A stretch of DNA of 64,000 bases, from contig NZ_JAWHTD010000007.1 in the NCBI RefSeq assembly GCF_032586235.1, forward strand, positions 121,033 to 185,032, in the 5' to 3' direction. The notes beneath the pieces were generated by a model that did not search any database, had not been told where the DNA came from, and saw nothing but the letters and a program-made list of their open reading frames with translations. Of the stretch, positions 1-8,758 are shown piece after piece. The position numbers were made by a program, and so were the translations under genes. The first letter of the stretch is position 1. Each line of letters starts with the position of its first letter. The stretch comes from Aestuariicoccus sp032586235 (lineage in GTDB: Bacteria; Pseudomonadota; Alphaproteobacteria; Rhodobacterales; Rhodobacteraceae).

Positions 1-636
1 TACAACGCGGCGCTGGTGCTGCTGGCGGTGGTGCTGTCGACCACCGGCGTGCTGATCGGGATGCTGGTGATGCAGCAGCCGTTCTCGATCATCATGACGG
101 GCACGGGGATCGTCGCGTTGGCGGGGATCGTGGTGAACAACAACATCGTGCTGATCGACACCTACCAGGATTACGCCCGCTACATGCCCCGGATCGAGGC
201 CATCGTGCGCACCGCCGAGGACCGCATCCGCCCGGTGCTGCTGACCACGATCACCACCATGGCGGGCCTCGCGCCGATGATGTTCGGGCTGTCGCTCGAC
301 TTCTTCGGCGGCGGCTATTCCGTCGACAGCCCGACCGCGCTTTGGTGGAAACAGCTGGCGACGGCGGTGGTGTTCGGTCTGGGCATCGCCACGGTGCTGA
401 CGCTGGTCTTCACCCCGTCGATGCTGGCGCTGCGGGTGTGGTTCGTGACCTATATGCTGTGGTTCGCGCGGCTCTTGGGCCGGCTGTCGCTGGGCCGGTC
501 GAGCCGCCTGGCCCGCGACTGGGCGCTGCAACGTCAGGCGCGCAAGGTCCGCTCGCCCGAGATCATCTGGGACGACGATGTCGCAGCGCCGGCGCGCCTG
601 CCGGAACCGGAGGTACCTCTGCGCGCGGCGGAGTGA
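1..636 (+). CDS. RND efflux permease, C-terminal part (5' truncated by window edge)
   Basis: The frame is open from base 1, so this is the last 211 residues of a longer inner-membrane protein. It shows the end of the second half of an AcrB/CzcA/MdtC-type RND pump: a helix ending in the motif GIVVNNNIVLID, the conserved loop RIRPVLLTTITTMAGLAPM, then two further hydrophobic helices ending TLVFTPSMLAL. RND proteins export drugs, metals or lipids using proton influx. The NNNIVLID form is common in the HAE1/MMPL-like branch that may move hydrophobic compounds, but the substrate cannot be read from the tail. The last 50 residues are a basic, charged cytoplasmic tail. Confidence 0.9.
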   Translation, partial: YNAALVLLAVVLSTTGVLIGMLVMQQPFSIIMTGTGIVALAGIVVNNNIVLIDTYQDYARYMPRIEAIVRTAEDRIRPVLLTTITTMAGLAPMMFGLSLDFFGGGYSVDSPTALWWKQLATAVVFGLGIATVLTLVFTPSMLALRVWFVTYMLWFARLLGRLSLGRSSRLARDWALQRQARKVRSPEIIWDDDVAAPARLPEPEVPLRAAE

Positions 637-690
637 TGCGCGGCAAGCCGGTGTGGGTGGCTGCCGCCCACAAACGGTCGATGGCCGCCG

Positions 691-882
691 CTATTTGTCT
701 TTCTTCTGGGAATTCGCGACATTCGCCGCGAGCATCCGCGCGCGTTTGGAATTATTTCCTTTCCTGGGGTCGACCTCTTTCGCCTTCCCACCCTTATGGG
801 TCGTCACCTTGGTTCCCTTGCCCCGCTTGCTCGTTTTTGCGTGCGACGTTCCCAAGCTGAAGCCTTTGGTTTTTCGCGTCAT
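691..882 (-). CDS. Small basic hypothetical protein (63 aa)
   Basis: A 63-residue protein very rich in Lys, Arg, Ser and Thr (starts MTRKTKGFSLG, ends VANSQKKDK), with no hydrophobic segment. AAGGGG stands just upstream of the ATG. Its bases are less GC-rich than its neighbours. The composition suggests a nucleic-acid-binding or intrinsically disordered protein, but I do not recognise a family. It lies convergent to the RND gene with 54 bp between them. Confidence 0.55.
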   Translation of the reverse strand: MTRKTKGFSLGTSHAKTSKRGKGTKVTTHKGGKAKEVDPRKGNNSKRARMLAANVANSQKKDK

Positions 883-965
883 CTGAAAACCCCTTGTATG
901 AAATGATCAGGCACCAAAATAATCCATGCCCATAGGCGGAAGGATGCCTGCTCGATGGCGCGCTT

Positions 966-1112
966 TCAAGCTTTCTTGCCCCTGCGGCAGCGTTCCGAGC
1001 AATAGCGCACCTCGTCCCAGACCCGCGCCCATTTCTTGCGCCAGGTGAACGGCAGACCGCAGGTGGCGCAGGTCTTGGTCGGCAGGTCGGATTTCTTTTT
1101 GTGCGTCGGCAT
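966..1112 (-). CDS. DUF2256 zinc-finger-like small protein
   Basis: A 48-residue protein starting MPTHKKKSDLPTKTC and containing a CATCG...CSERC cysteine arrangement typical of DUF2256, a small presumed zinc-binding family. GAGGGACC precedes the ATG. In many proteobacteria DUF2256 genes sit beside cryptochrome/photolyase genes, and here it follows one in the same direction, 81 bp downstream, so the two are probably cotranscribed. The longer overlapping frame at 907-1125 lacks the cysteine motif and is a shadow. The function is not established; a link to light-dependent repair is inference from context. Confidence 0.8.
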   Translation of the reverse strand: MPTHKKKSDLPTKTCATCGLPFTWRKKWARVWDEVRYCSERCRRGKKA

Positions 1113-1125
1113 CGCGGTCCCTCAT

Positions 1126-1176
1126 CCCGGGCTTGACCCGGGACCTGCGCCGCCGGGGCCCCGGGTCAAGCCCGGG
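1126..1176. repeat. Palindromic REP-like element
   Basis: Two perfect 17-base inverted arms, CCCGGGCTTGACCCGGG at 1126-1142 and its complement at 1160-1176, are separated by a 17-base GC-rich loop. This CCCGGGCTTGACCCGGG palindrome is a well-known type of dispersed alphaproteobacterial repeat. It lies between the photolyase stop and the DUF2256 start, inside the presumed operon, where it could stabilise or terminate the upstream message. Confidence 0.8.
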
Positions 1177-1193
1177 GCTGTGCCGCGCCTATC

Positions 1194-2711
1194 TCAGAGG
1201 TCGAGCGTCAGCTGCGCGTCGTCCCCCGGGCGCGGCTTTCTGCGGCGCGGGGCGCGGTCGTTGACGAAATGGCGCTGCGGGTCCTTGCGGCTGGCGTGTT
1301 TTTCCACCACCCGCGCGGCCTCGTACCGAAAGGACGGGTCGGCGCGCACCGCCCAGACCGCCTGCCGCGCGGCGCGGGCGGCCTCGGCGACGTCGACCAC
1401 CGGCGCGGGATAACGCAGCCGCGCCGCGCCCTCCCAGCGCCAGGGTTCCTGCAGGAAGGTGTCGGGAACCTCGGCCAGCTCGGGCAGCCAGCGGCGGGTG
1501 AAGGCGCCCTCGGGATCCTGGTCGCGGCCCTGTTTGACCGGATTGTAGATGCGCAGGGTGTTGATCCCCGTGGTGCCCGATTGCATCTGGCACTGGCTCC
1601 AGTGGATGCCCGGTTCATAGTCGGTGAACATCCGCGCCAGATGCGCACCGGTGGCGGGCCAGTCCAGCCAGAGGTGATAGCTCGCCACCGACATCAGCAT
1701 CGAGCGCATCCGGAAATTCAGCCAGCCCGTGGCGATCAGCGACCGCATGCAGGCGTCGACGAAGGGCAGACCGGTTTCGCCCTTGCGCCAGGCCTCCAGA
1801 CGCGCCGCATCCGGTTCCCGGGGCCGCAGCCCCTCGTAGGCGCTGTGCAGGCAGCGGCGTTCCAGCGCCGGTTCATCCTCGAGCTTTTGCATGAAGTGGT
1901 CGCGCCAGGCCAGCCGCGATTGCAGGCTCTTGAGGCTGTCGGCCCAACCGTCCCGCCGCCCGCGCACGTCGCGCTGGCGCGCGGCGGTGGCCTGCACGGC
2001 CTCGCGCACCGACAGGGTGCCGAAGGCCAGATGCGGCGAGAGCCGCGAACAGGCCGCAGCGCCCGCCAGAGGCGAGGACATGGCGTGGCGATAATCGCGC
2101 CCGCGGGTCTCCAGAAACGACGCCAGCAGCGCCTCGGCATGGCCCCGCCCGCCGGGCTGGCGCTGCGGGCAATCCTCGGCCAGGCTTAGCGCCGCCGCAT
2201 CCGGCAAAGGGTCCGACGACAGCGTGACCGGCGGCAGCGCAACGGGTGCTGGCAGCATATCGCCCGCCATGAAGCGGTTGCGCGCCGCGGCCCAGCGGTC
2301 GCGGCTTTTCAGGCGGCGCACCACGCCGCTTTGCGGCAATTCCGCCCAGTCCACACCCTGCGCCCGGGCCCAGTCGGCGACCCTGCGGTCGCGCGCATAG
2401 GTCCAGCCGTTGCCGGTCTCCTCATGGCTCACCAGATGGCGCGCGCCGGTCTCCTGGCGCAGGCGTTCAAGCGCCTCAACCGCGTCGCCCAGGCGGATCA
2501 CCAGATCGGAGCCTCTGGCGCGCAAGGCCTCGCGCAGGGTCAACACGCTCTCACGCAGAAACGCGAATTGGCGGCCGGACGCATCGTCCTGCCGCCAGAG
2601 TTCGGGTTCCAGAATGTAGACCGGGACCGGGCGGCCGATCTCTTGCGCCAGATGCAGGGCCGGATGATCGGCCAGCCGCAAATCCCGTTTGAACCACAGA
2701 AGCGTGTTCAT
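1194..2711 (-). CDS. Cryptochrome/deoxyribodipyrimidine photolyase family protein
   Basis: 505 residues. The N-terminus MNTLLWFKRDLRLADHPAL is the start of the photolyase antenna-chromophore (Rossmann) domain. The C-terminal half is the FAD-binding helical domain, seen in FVDACMRSLIATGWLNFRMR and in TLRIYNPVKQGRDQDPEGAF, with the conserved Asn of the NP motif. Such enzymes use blue light and FADH- to reverse UV pyrimidine dimers, or act as blue-light sensors. The MQSGTTGINTLRIYNP variant differs from the E. coli CPD enzyme, so CPD photolyase versus cryptochrome cannot be settled by eye. GGAGGCGC precedes the ATG. The DUF2256 gene follows in the same direction. Confidence 0.85.
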   Translation of the reverse strand: MNTLLWFKRDLRLADHPALHLAQEIGRPVPVYILEPELWRQDDASGRQFAFLRESVLTLREALRARGSDLVIRLGDAVEALERLRQETGARHLVSHEETGNGWTYARDRRVADWARAQGVDWAELPQSGVVRRLKSRDRWAAARNRFMAGDMLPAPVALPPVTLSSDPLPDAAALSLAEDCPQRQPGGRGHAEALLASFLETRGRDYRHAMSSPLAGAAACSRLSPHLAFGTLSVREAVQATAARQRDVRGRRDGWADSLKSLQSRLAWRDHFMQKLEDEPALERRCLHSAYEGLRPREPDAARLEAWRKGETGLPFVDACMRSLIATGWLNFRMRSMLMSVASYHLWLDWPATGAHLARMFTDYEPGIHWSQCQMQSGTTGINTLRIYNPVKQGRDQDPEGAFTRRWLPELAEVPDTFLQEPWRWEGAARLRYPAPVVDVAEAARAARQAVWAVRADPSFRYEAARVVEKHASRKDPQRHFVNDRAPRRRKPRPGDDAQLTLDL

Positions 2712-2786
2712 GCGCCTCCGTTACTCGGTCTCGATCAGGGCCGGGCCGACCTCTGTCTGGGTTTCCGCGCCCTCGGGCCCGTCGCT

Positions 2787-2915
2787 CTAGACAAAGAGCC
2801 AGGCCACCATCGCGACCAGCAGCAGAGCGGCCAGCAGGACCACGCCCTTGATGCCCACGAGGGCCGGTTTATGCTTGCGTTTCTGTTCCTCGATATTCGT
2901 GTCGGGTGCCGACAT
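2787..2915 (-). CDS. Small single-pass membrane protein (42 aa)
   Basis: The 42-residue product starts MSAPDTNIEEQKRKHKP and ends with one hydrophobic helix, VVLLAALLLVAMVAWLF. AAGGACA lies 6 bases before this ATG, which is why I prefer it to the upstream ATG at 2969. It is divergent from pepN and 75 bp upstream of the photolyase gene. No family recognised. Confidence 0.6.
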   Translation of the reverse strand: MSAPDTNIEEQKRKHKPALVGIKGVVLLAALLLVAMVAWLFV

Positions 2916-3044
2916 GGGCTGTCCTTTCGCAAATGTTTCCGGGCCGTGCGCTTGCAGGCCCTCACTCACGGACCTAACACTCTAGGGCGCGGCGCTGTTC
3001 CATCAACGCCGGCCGCGATGCCACCAGACGAAGGACGACACCCG

Positions 3045-5618
3045 ATGAAAGACGCCGCGCCGAAAACGATTTATCTTAAAGATTACACCGCGTTCGGGTG
3101 GACCATCGAAGAGGTGCGGCTGACCTTCCGCCTGGCCCCGCGCGCAACCCGCGTGATCAGCCAGATCCGGTTCGCCCCGACCTCCGGCGCGCCCAGGCAG
3201 GACTTTTTCCTGCATGGCGAGGATCTGCGGCTGATCGCGGCCAGGATCGACGGCCAGCCGGTGACGCCCACGGTAACGCCCGAGGGGCTGACCTGCGACG
3301 TGCCCGACGGCCCCTTCACCTGGGAGGCCGAGGTCGAGATCAGCCCCGAAACCAACACCGCGCTCGAAGGGCTTTACATGTCGAACGGCATGTATTGCAC
3401 CCAATGCGAGGCCGAGGGGTTCCGCAAGATCACCTATTACCCCGACCGGCCCGACGTGATGGCCACTTTCACCGTCCGGATCGAGGGCGACGAGGCAGTC
3501 AAGCTCAGCAACGGCAACCCGACCGGCTGCGGCGAGGGCTGGGCCGAATGGCACGATCCCTGGCCGAAACCGGCCTATCTTTTCGCGCTGGTAGCAGGCG
3601 GGCTGGTCAACCACCCCGGCAGCTTCACCACGATGTCCGGCCGCGATGTGGCGCTCAACATCTGGGTACGCCCGGGGGACGAGCACAAATGCGCCTTTGC
3701 CATGGAGGCGCTGAAGAAGTCGATGACCTGGGACGAAGAGGTCTACGGGCGCGAATACGATATCGATGTCTTCAACATCGTCGCGGTGGACGATTTCAAC
3801 ATGGGCGCGATGGAGAACAAGGGGCTGAACATCTTCAACTCGGCCGCCGTGCTGGCCAGCCCCGAAACCTCGACCGACATGAATTTCGAACGGATCGAGG
3901 CGATCATCGCGCATGAGTATTTCCACAACTGGACCGGCAACCGCATCACCTGCCGCGACTGGTTCCAGCTGTGCCTGAAAGAGGGGCTGACGGTGTTCCG
4001 CGATGCGCAGTTCACCAGCGATATGCGGTCGGCCGAGGTCAAGCGGATCTCGGACGTGATCGACCTGCGCGCGCGCCAGTTCCCCGAGGATCAGGGCCCT
4101 CTGGCGCATCCCGTGCGGCCCGAAAGCTTTCAGGAAATCAACAACTTCTACACCGCGACGGTCTATGAAAAGGGCGCCGAGGTGATCGGGATGCTCAAAC
4201 GGCTGGTGGGCGACGAAGGCTATGCCCGCGCGCTGGCGCTTTATTTCGACCGGCACGACGGCGACGCCGCCACGATCGAGGATTGGCTGAAGGTTTTCGA
4301 AGACGCCACCGGTCGCGACCTCACGCAGTTCAAACGCTGGTACAGCCAGGCCGGTACGCCGCGCCTGTCGGTCGAGGAACACTGGCAGCCGGGCACAAGC
4401 GAGGCCGCGCAAGGGGGCAGCTACACGCTCACCTTCCGCCAGCACACCCCGCCCTCGCCGGGACAGGACGTCAAGGAACCGCAGGTGCTGCCCATCGCCG
4501 TGGGTCTGCTCAACCCCAACGGCGACGAGATCGTGCCGACGCGGATGCTCGAGATGACCGAGACCGAGCAGAGTTTCACCTTCGACGGGCTGGCCTCGAA
4601 ACCCGTCCCCTCGATCCTGCGCGGGTTCTCGGCGCCGGTGGTGCTGGAACGGCAGAGCAGCCGCGAGGAGCGCGCCTTTCTGCTGGCCCATGACACCGAC
4701 GCCTTCAACCGCTGGGAGGCGGGCCGCGACCTGGCGCGCGATGCGCTGATCGCCATGATCCGCGACGGCGCAGAGGTGGACGGCGCCTGGCTCGACGGGC
4801 TCTACCGGGTGGTGGCCGACAGCACGCTCGACCCGGCCTACCGCGCGCTGATGTTGAATACCCCGTCCGATTCCGAGCTGGCGCAGGTGCTTTTCGAACA
4901 GGGCGTGGTGCCCGACCCGCAGGCGATCTGGGACGCCAAGGACCGCGCCGCCACCGCCCGCGCCACGCGCTGGAAAGACGCGCTGCCCGGTCTCATGGCC
5001 GAGGCGCGGGTCGATGCGCCCTTCAGCCCCGACGCCGATCAGGCTGGCAAACGCGCGCTCGGCGCCGCGGTTCTGGCGATGCAGTCCCGGCTTGACGGCG
5101 GCGCGGCGGCGCAGGCGCAGTTCGACAGCGCCGACAACATGACGCTGCAGCTTTCGGCGCTGACCTGCCTGATCAGGGCCGGCGCCGCCGAAACCGCTCT
5201 GACCCGGTTCCACGACCAGTGGCAGGGCGACCGGCTGGTGATGGACAAGTGGTTCGGCCTTCAGGTCGCCGTGGCCCCGCCGAAAGACGCCGCAGACGTG
5301 GCCGCCACGCTGACCGCGCATCCGCTCTTTACGCTCAAGAACCCGAACCGCTTCCGCGCGGTTCTGGGCGCGCTTGCGGGCAACCACGCGGGCTTTCACC
5401 GCGCCGACGGTGCGGGCTACCGGCTGCTGGCGGACTGGCTGATCACGCTCGACGATCTCAACCCGCAGACGACCGCGCGGATGTGCAGCGCCTTCCAGAC
5501 CTGGAAGCGCTACGACGCCGCCCGCCAGGCGCTGATCCGGGCCGAATTGGAGCGGATCATGGCCAAACCCAAGCTCAGCCGCGACACCGGCGAGATGGTC
5601 GGGCGGATCCTCGGATGA
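3045..5618 (+). CDS. pepN: Aminopeptidase N (M1 zinc metallopeptidase)
   Basis: 857 residues, the usual length for the proteobacterial PepN group. It shows the substrate-binding GAMEN motif at residues 254-258 and the zinc site HEYFH at 290-294, with the third ligand Glu at about 313 in CLKEG. It removes N-terminal amino acids from peptides in the cytoplasm. The start at 3045 (MKDAAPKTIYLKDY) is preceded by GAAGGAC; the frame is open much further upstream but runs antisense through the photolyase gene. The stop overlaps the next start (ATGA at 5615), indicating translational coupling with the SDR gene. Confidence 0.97.
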   Translation: MKDAAPKTIYLKDYTAFGWTIEEVRLTFRLAPRATRVISQIRFAPTSGAPRQDFFLHGEDLRLIAARIDGQPVTPTVTPEGLTCDVPDGPFTWEAEVEISPETNTALEGLYMSNGMYCTQCEAEGFRKITYYPDRPDVMATFTVRIEGDEAVKLSNGNPTGCGEGWAEWHDPWPKPAYLFALVAGGLVNHPGSFTTMSGRDVALNIWVRPGDEHKCAFAMEALKKSMTWDEEVYGREYDIDVFNIVAVDDFNMGAMENKGLNIFNSAAVLASPETSTDMNFERIEAIIAHEYFHNWTGNRITCRDWFQLCLKEGLTVFRDAQFTSDMRSAEVKRISDVIDLRARQFPEDQGPLAHPVRPESFQEINNFYTATVYEKGAEVIGMLKRLVGDEGYARALALYFDRHDGDAATIEDWLKVFEDATGRDLTQFKRWYSQAGTPRLSVEEHWQPGTSEAAQGGSYTLTFRQHTPPSPGQDVKEPQVLPIAVGLLNPNGDEIVPTRMLEMTETEQSFTFDGLASKPVPSILRGFSAPVVLERQSSREERAFLLAHDTDAFNRWEAGRDLARDALIAMIRDGAEVDGAWLDGLYRVVADSTLDPAYRALMLNTPSDSELAQVLFEQGVVPDPQAIWDAKDRAATARATRWKDALPGLMAEARVDAPFSPDADQAGKRALGAAVLAMQSRLDGGAAAQAQFDSADNMTLQLSALTCLIRAGAAETALTRFHDQWQGDRLVMDKWFGLQVAVAPPKDAADVAATLTAHPLFTLKNPNRFRAVLGALAGNHAGFHRADGAGYRLLADWLITLDDLNPQTTARMCSAFQTWKRYDAARQALIRAELERIMAKPKLSRDTGEMVGRILG

Positions 5619-6355
5619 GCCGGCTGCTGCTCGTCACCGGGGCCAGCGCCGGGATCGGCGCGGCCACCGCGCGGCTCGCCCCCGCGCATGGCTGGGGCCG
5701 GGTCATCGTCCATTACGGCCGCGACCTTGCCGGGGCCGAGGCCGTGGCGGCGGATATCCGCGCCGAGGGCGCCGAGGCGCATGTGGTCCAGGCCGATGTC
5801 GCCGATCCCACCGCCATCGCGGCCATGTTCGGCGAAATCGCCGCCCTGCCCCCCGGCCCGCTCGATCTGGTGAACAACGCCGGCATCGTGGCCCCCAAGG
5901 GCGGCATCGCCGATCTGACGCCCGAGCGCGTCACCCAGGTCTTTGCCGTCAACGTTCTGGGCGCCATCGAGGTGGCCCGTCAGGCGGTCGCCTACATGCG
6001 CGCGCATCAGGGCGGCGGCATCGTCAACGTCTCTTCGGTCGCCGCGCGCACCGGGTCGGCCGACGAATATATCGACTACGCCGCCAGCAAGGGCGCCATC
6101 GACAGCTTTACCACCGGACTGGCCGACGAACTGGCCGCCGAGGGCATCCGCGTCAACACCCTGCGCCCCGGCCTGACCGACACCGGCATCCACGCCAAGG
6201 GCGGCCAGCCCGACCGGCTGGAACGGCTGGGCCACATGCCAAAGCTCGGCCGCCCCGGGACGGCCGAGGAAATGGCCGAGGGCATCCTCTGGCTGCTCTC
6301 CGACAAGGCGTCCTACGTCACGCGCGCCGTGCTGGACGTCTCCGGCGGGCGCTGA
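5615..6355 (+). CDS. Short-chain dehydrogenase/reductase (SDR)
   Basis: 246 residues with the classical SDR layout: nucleotide-binding VTGASAGIGAA near residues 7-17, NNAG at about 88-91, the catalytic Ser in NVSSVAA, YAASK as the YxxxK pair, and RPGLTDTGIH after it. It is likely an NAD(P)-dependent oxidoreductase of the FabG/glucose-dehydrogenase type; the substrate is unknown. It overlaps the pepN stop by 4 bases and is followed after 1 base by the membrane-protein gene, so it is the second gene of a three-gene operon. Confidence 0.92.
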   Translation: MSRLLLVTGASAGIGAATARLAPAHGWGRVIVHYGRDLAGAEAVAADIRAEGAEAHVVQADVADPTAIAAMFGEIAALPPGPLDLVNNAGIVAPKGGIADLTPERVTQVFAVNVLGAIEVARQAVAYMRAHQGGGIVNVSSVAARTGSADEYIDYAASKGAIDSFTTGLADELAAEGIRVNTLRPGLTDTGIHAKGGQPDRLERLGHMPKLGRPGTAEEMAEGILWLLSDKASYVTRAVLDVSGGR

Positions 6356-6356
6356 G

Positions 6357-6776
6357 ATGCGCTTCGAACGCACCGGCCGGTCGTGGACCGCGCTGATCGT
6401 GCTGCTGGGCGTCTGGGCGGGGCTCTTTGCGGCCTACCTGATGCTGGCGGCGGCGGGCTGGATCGTCGCCGCGCTGCTGGCGCTGAGCCTGCCCGCTGCC
6501 TGGGACTTCGCCGCCGGGCGCCGCGCGGGCCTGACGCTCGATGACGACGGGATCGCCTGGTTCAGCGGGCGGATGCGCGGCGAGGTGCGCCGGGCCGAGC
6601 TCGACCACGTGCGTCTGGACCGGCGGCTCGACATGACGACCCGGGTGTCGCTGGTCACGACCGAGGGCCGCCGAATCCGCCTGCCGCAGGAATGCGTGCC
6701 GCCGCTCGCGCGCTTCGAAGCGGCGCTCGAGGCCGCCTCCATCCGCACCGAACGCCATCCCTTTTCGCTTTTGTGA
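6357..6776 (+). CDS. Small membrane protein, function unknown
   Basis: 139 residues. Two close hydrophobic helices (about residues 10-50) are followed by a soluble domain of alternating charged and hydrophobic strands (LTLDDDGIAWFSGRMRGEV), which resembles the PH-like bacterial domains that follow two helices in other small proteins. It starts 1 base after the SDR stop and is probably translated from the same message. No family can be named with confidence. Confidence 0.75.
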   Translation: MRFERTGRSWTALIVLLGVWAGLFAAYLMLAAAGWIVAALLALSLPAAWDFAAGRRAGLTLDDDGIAWFSGRMRGEVRRAELDHVRLDRRLDMTTRVSLVTTEGRRIRLPQECVPPLARFEAALEAASIRTERHPFSLL

Positions 6777-6916
6777 CGGAACCCGCCGACGCCTGCCCGC
6801 GTTTTAAGCGGAACTCAGCCCGTCCGGGCCCACGGCGACACAGATCTTTGACAGCGGCGCGGGCGGCGTTGAGAAATGTCACCCGGACGTTGCATATTCT
6901 GTGCAAAAGGTGCTGC

Positions 6917-7780
6917 ATGAAACACCGCATCGACCCGCTGATCGAGGAACGCGCGCCCTGGCTCTTCGCGCCGCACCCCGGTGCGCGCCTCGCGCGGGCG
7001 GCGCTGAACCGGCTTCTCGGCTATGACCGCACACTCGAACTGGCCGCGCAATTCCGCGACAGGGACCCGGCCGAGATCATGCACCGGATGGGCGTCCTGC
7101 TGGCCCGCGATGTAACGGTCAGCGGCCGCTCGCACCTGCCCCGCCACGGGCCCGCGCTGATCGTGGCGAACCACCCTACGGGCATCGCCGACGGGATCAT
7201 CCTGCACCACCTGATCGCGCCCCTGCGGCCCGACGCCTATTACTTTGCCAATCACGACATCTGCCGCGTGCTGCCGCAGATGGAGCGCATGATCGCCCCG
7301 GTGGAATGGCGCGCCGAAAAACGCAGCCATGGAAAGACCCGCGCGACCATGGCCTATACCCGCCAGGCGGTAAAGGACGGGCGGCTGGGGGTGATCTTTC
7401 CTTCGGGCCGCCTGGCCAAGCGGCGCGGGCTGAGCCTGCACGAACGCCCCTGGATGGCCTCGGCGGCGATGATCGCGCGCAAGTTCGACCTGCCGGTGAT
7501 CCCGGTGAACATCCGGGCGCGCAACTCGGCGCTGTTCTACCTCTTCGACCTGATCCACCCGACGCTGCGCGACATCACCCTGTTCCACGAGACACTGAAC
7601 AAGGACCGCCAACCCTATCGCATCACCATAGGCGAGCCGATTTCCGCTGCCGCCCTGCCCGCGCGCTCCGAAGACGGGATCGACATGCTGCGCCGCGCCA
7701 CCCTCGCGCTCGGCGGCCCCAAGGCCCCGGCGGTGTCGCTGGTCGACGTGACGCGCCGCCCCGGATGGCGCAAGGCCTGA
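6917..7780 (+). CDS. Lysophospholipid acyltransferase family protein (PlsC-like)
   Basis: 287 residues. NHPTGIADG matches the HX4D catalytic motif of glycerolphosphate acyltransferases, and FPSGRL matches the downstream substrate-binding block. The family adds an acyl chain to lysophosphatidic acid or a related acceptor at the inner membrane. The start MKHRIDPLIEERAPW at 6917 is chosen because of AAAAGG just upstream and because the longer frame runs back through the preceding gene. Which acceptor it uses (phospholipid, ornithine lipid or other) cannot be told from sequence. Confidence 0.88.
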   Translation: MKHRIDPLIEERAPWLFAPHPGARLARAALNRLLGYDRTLELAAQFRDRDPAEIMHRMGVLLARDVTVSGRSHLPRHGPALIVANHPTGIADGIILHHLIAPLRPDAYYFANHDICRVLPQMERMIAPVEWRAEKRSHGKTRATMAYTRQAVKDGRLGVIFPSGRLAKRRGLSLHERPWMASAAMIARKFDLPVIPVNIRARNSALFYLFDLIHPTLRDITLFHETLNKDRQPYRITIGEPISAAALPARSEDGIDMLRRATLALGGPKAPAVSLVDVTRRPGWRKA

Positions 7781-7806
7781 GGCCAAGGCCCCACACCCCG
7801 TTTCAC

Positions 7807-7835
7807 TGATCCCCAAATATCCCCGCCGGAGGCTC
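7807..7835. repeat. Member of dispersed 3'-flank motif family (short form)
   Basis: AAATATCCCCGCCGGAGGCT shares the core of the motif at 43848-43885 (AAAATACTCCCGCCGGAGGC). It sits between the convergent acyltransferase and transglycosylase genes. Confidence 0.5.
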
Positions 7836-7864
7836 TGGCGCCCGCCACCGGCGCCGCCAAAAGA

Positions 7865-8560
7865 TCAGCGCGCGCCGACCGTCCTCAGCGCCAGCCGGGT
7901 CGCCGGCCGCGCCACCGGGCGCAGCGACCGGGCAAGGCCCGTGCAATAGCTCTGCTTGCGGATCCAGGTCGCCATGTCCTGCCGCTTGGACCGGCTGTGG
8001 AACGGGCCCCAATCAGCGGCCACGCCGCGCATGCGATGGCTGATCACCCCGTCGCGCGGTACCGTCACCGACATGATGCGCAACGCGCAGCTGAGGTTCA
8101 GCGCCCCGTCCTTCAACGCGCCGCCGCTGCGCGCGCGGCAGCCGTAGCCGCGCGCCGTCGCGGGCAGAATCTGCAACAGTCCGAACCACTTGCCTCCGCC
8201 GCCCACGGCGTGGGGGCGAAAGGTGCTTTCGTGTTTCGCCAGCGCCGAGACAAGGCCGATCCAAAACGCTTCGCGCTGTTCGCGGTCGCCGGATTCGTAG
8301 GCCGGGCACCAGGTCTCGATATCGCGGGGCACGGTCCGCGGCAGGACGCCGGCGTGGCTGCGCAGCGCCGCGAGCGCCGCGCGCGACCAGATCGCCGCCG
8401 GGCCGCTGTCGCCCCAGCGCGCCGGCGGCAGACTCTCGGTCCGGGCCACGGGGCGCGGGGACGCCTCGACCGCGCGCGGCGACAGCGCGGCCGGCGTATT
8501 GGCCAGACCCCCTTCGGCGGCCCCGAAAAGGACCGCGATACAGCAGAAAACGCGCAGCAT
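7865..8560 (-). CDS. Secreted lytic transglycosylase (SLT fold)
   Basis: 231 residues. It begins with a hydrophobic signal peptide (MLRVFCCIAVLFGAAEGGLA) and carries the SLT core SALAKHESTFRPHAVGG, in which the Glu of KHES is the expected catalytic acid, followed by GLLQILPATARGYGC. It should cleave the glycan strand of peptidoglycan in the periplasm. Several cysteines (RGYGCRA, LSCALR) may form disulphides. The start at 8560 gives a clean signal peptide; the frame continues open upstream but antisense to the next gene. Confidence 0.82.
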   Translation of the reverse strand: MLRVFCCIAVLFGAAEGGLANTPAALSPRAVEASPRPVARTESLPPARWGDSGPAAIWSRAALAALRSHAGVLPRTVPRDIETWCPAYESGDREQREAFWIGLVSALAKHESTFRPHAVGGGGKWFGLLQILPATARGYGCRARSGGALKDGALNLSCALRIMSVTVPRDGVISHRMRGVAADWGPFHSRSKRQDMATWIRKQSYCTGLARSLRPVARPATRLALRTVGAR

Positions 8561-8758
8561 CCGGGCATAATGCCTCAAAATTGCCCAAATTCGCAAGCGC
8601 CCAGTCCCGCCTCCGGTTAACGGATCGTTTACGAATTGGGATCGAACCCGGCTCCGGTCGCGAAGATGGCTCTGCAAATCCCCGCTCTTGCCGCTTTTGA
8701 GACAGATTTGGCGTTCATTCACATATGCAACACACAGTTGCAAAGGTCCGATCACCCC

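Noticed and set aside
907..1125. 72-residue minus-strand frame
   Set aside because: Out of frame with the DUF2256 protein, which has the conserved cysteines and a ribosome site.
3003..5399. Long minus-strand frame (798 codons) opposite pepN
   Set aside because: It is an antisense shadow produced by high GC3; the plus strand encodes full-length PepN with all catalytic motifs.
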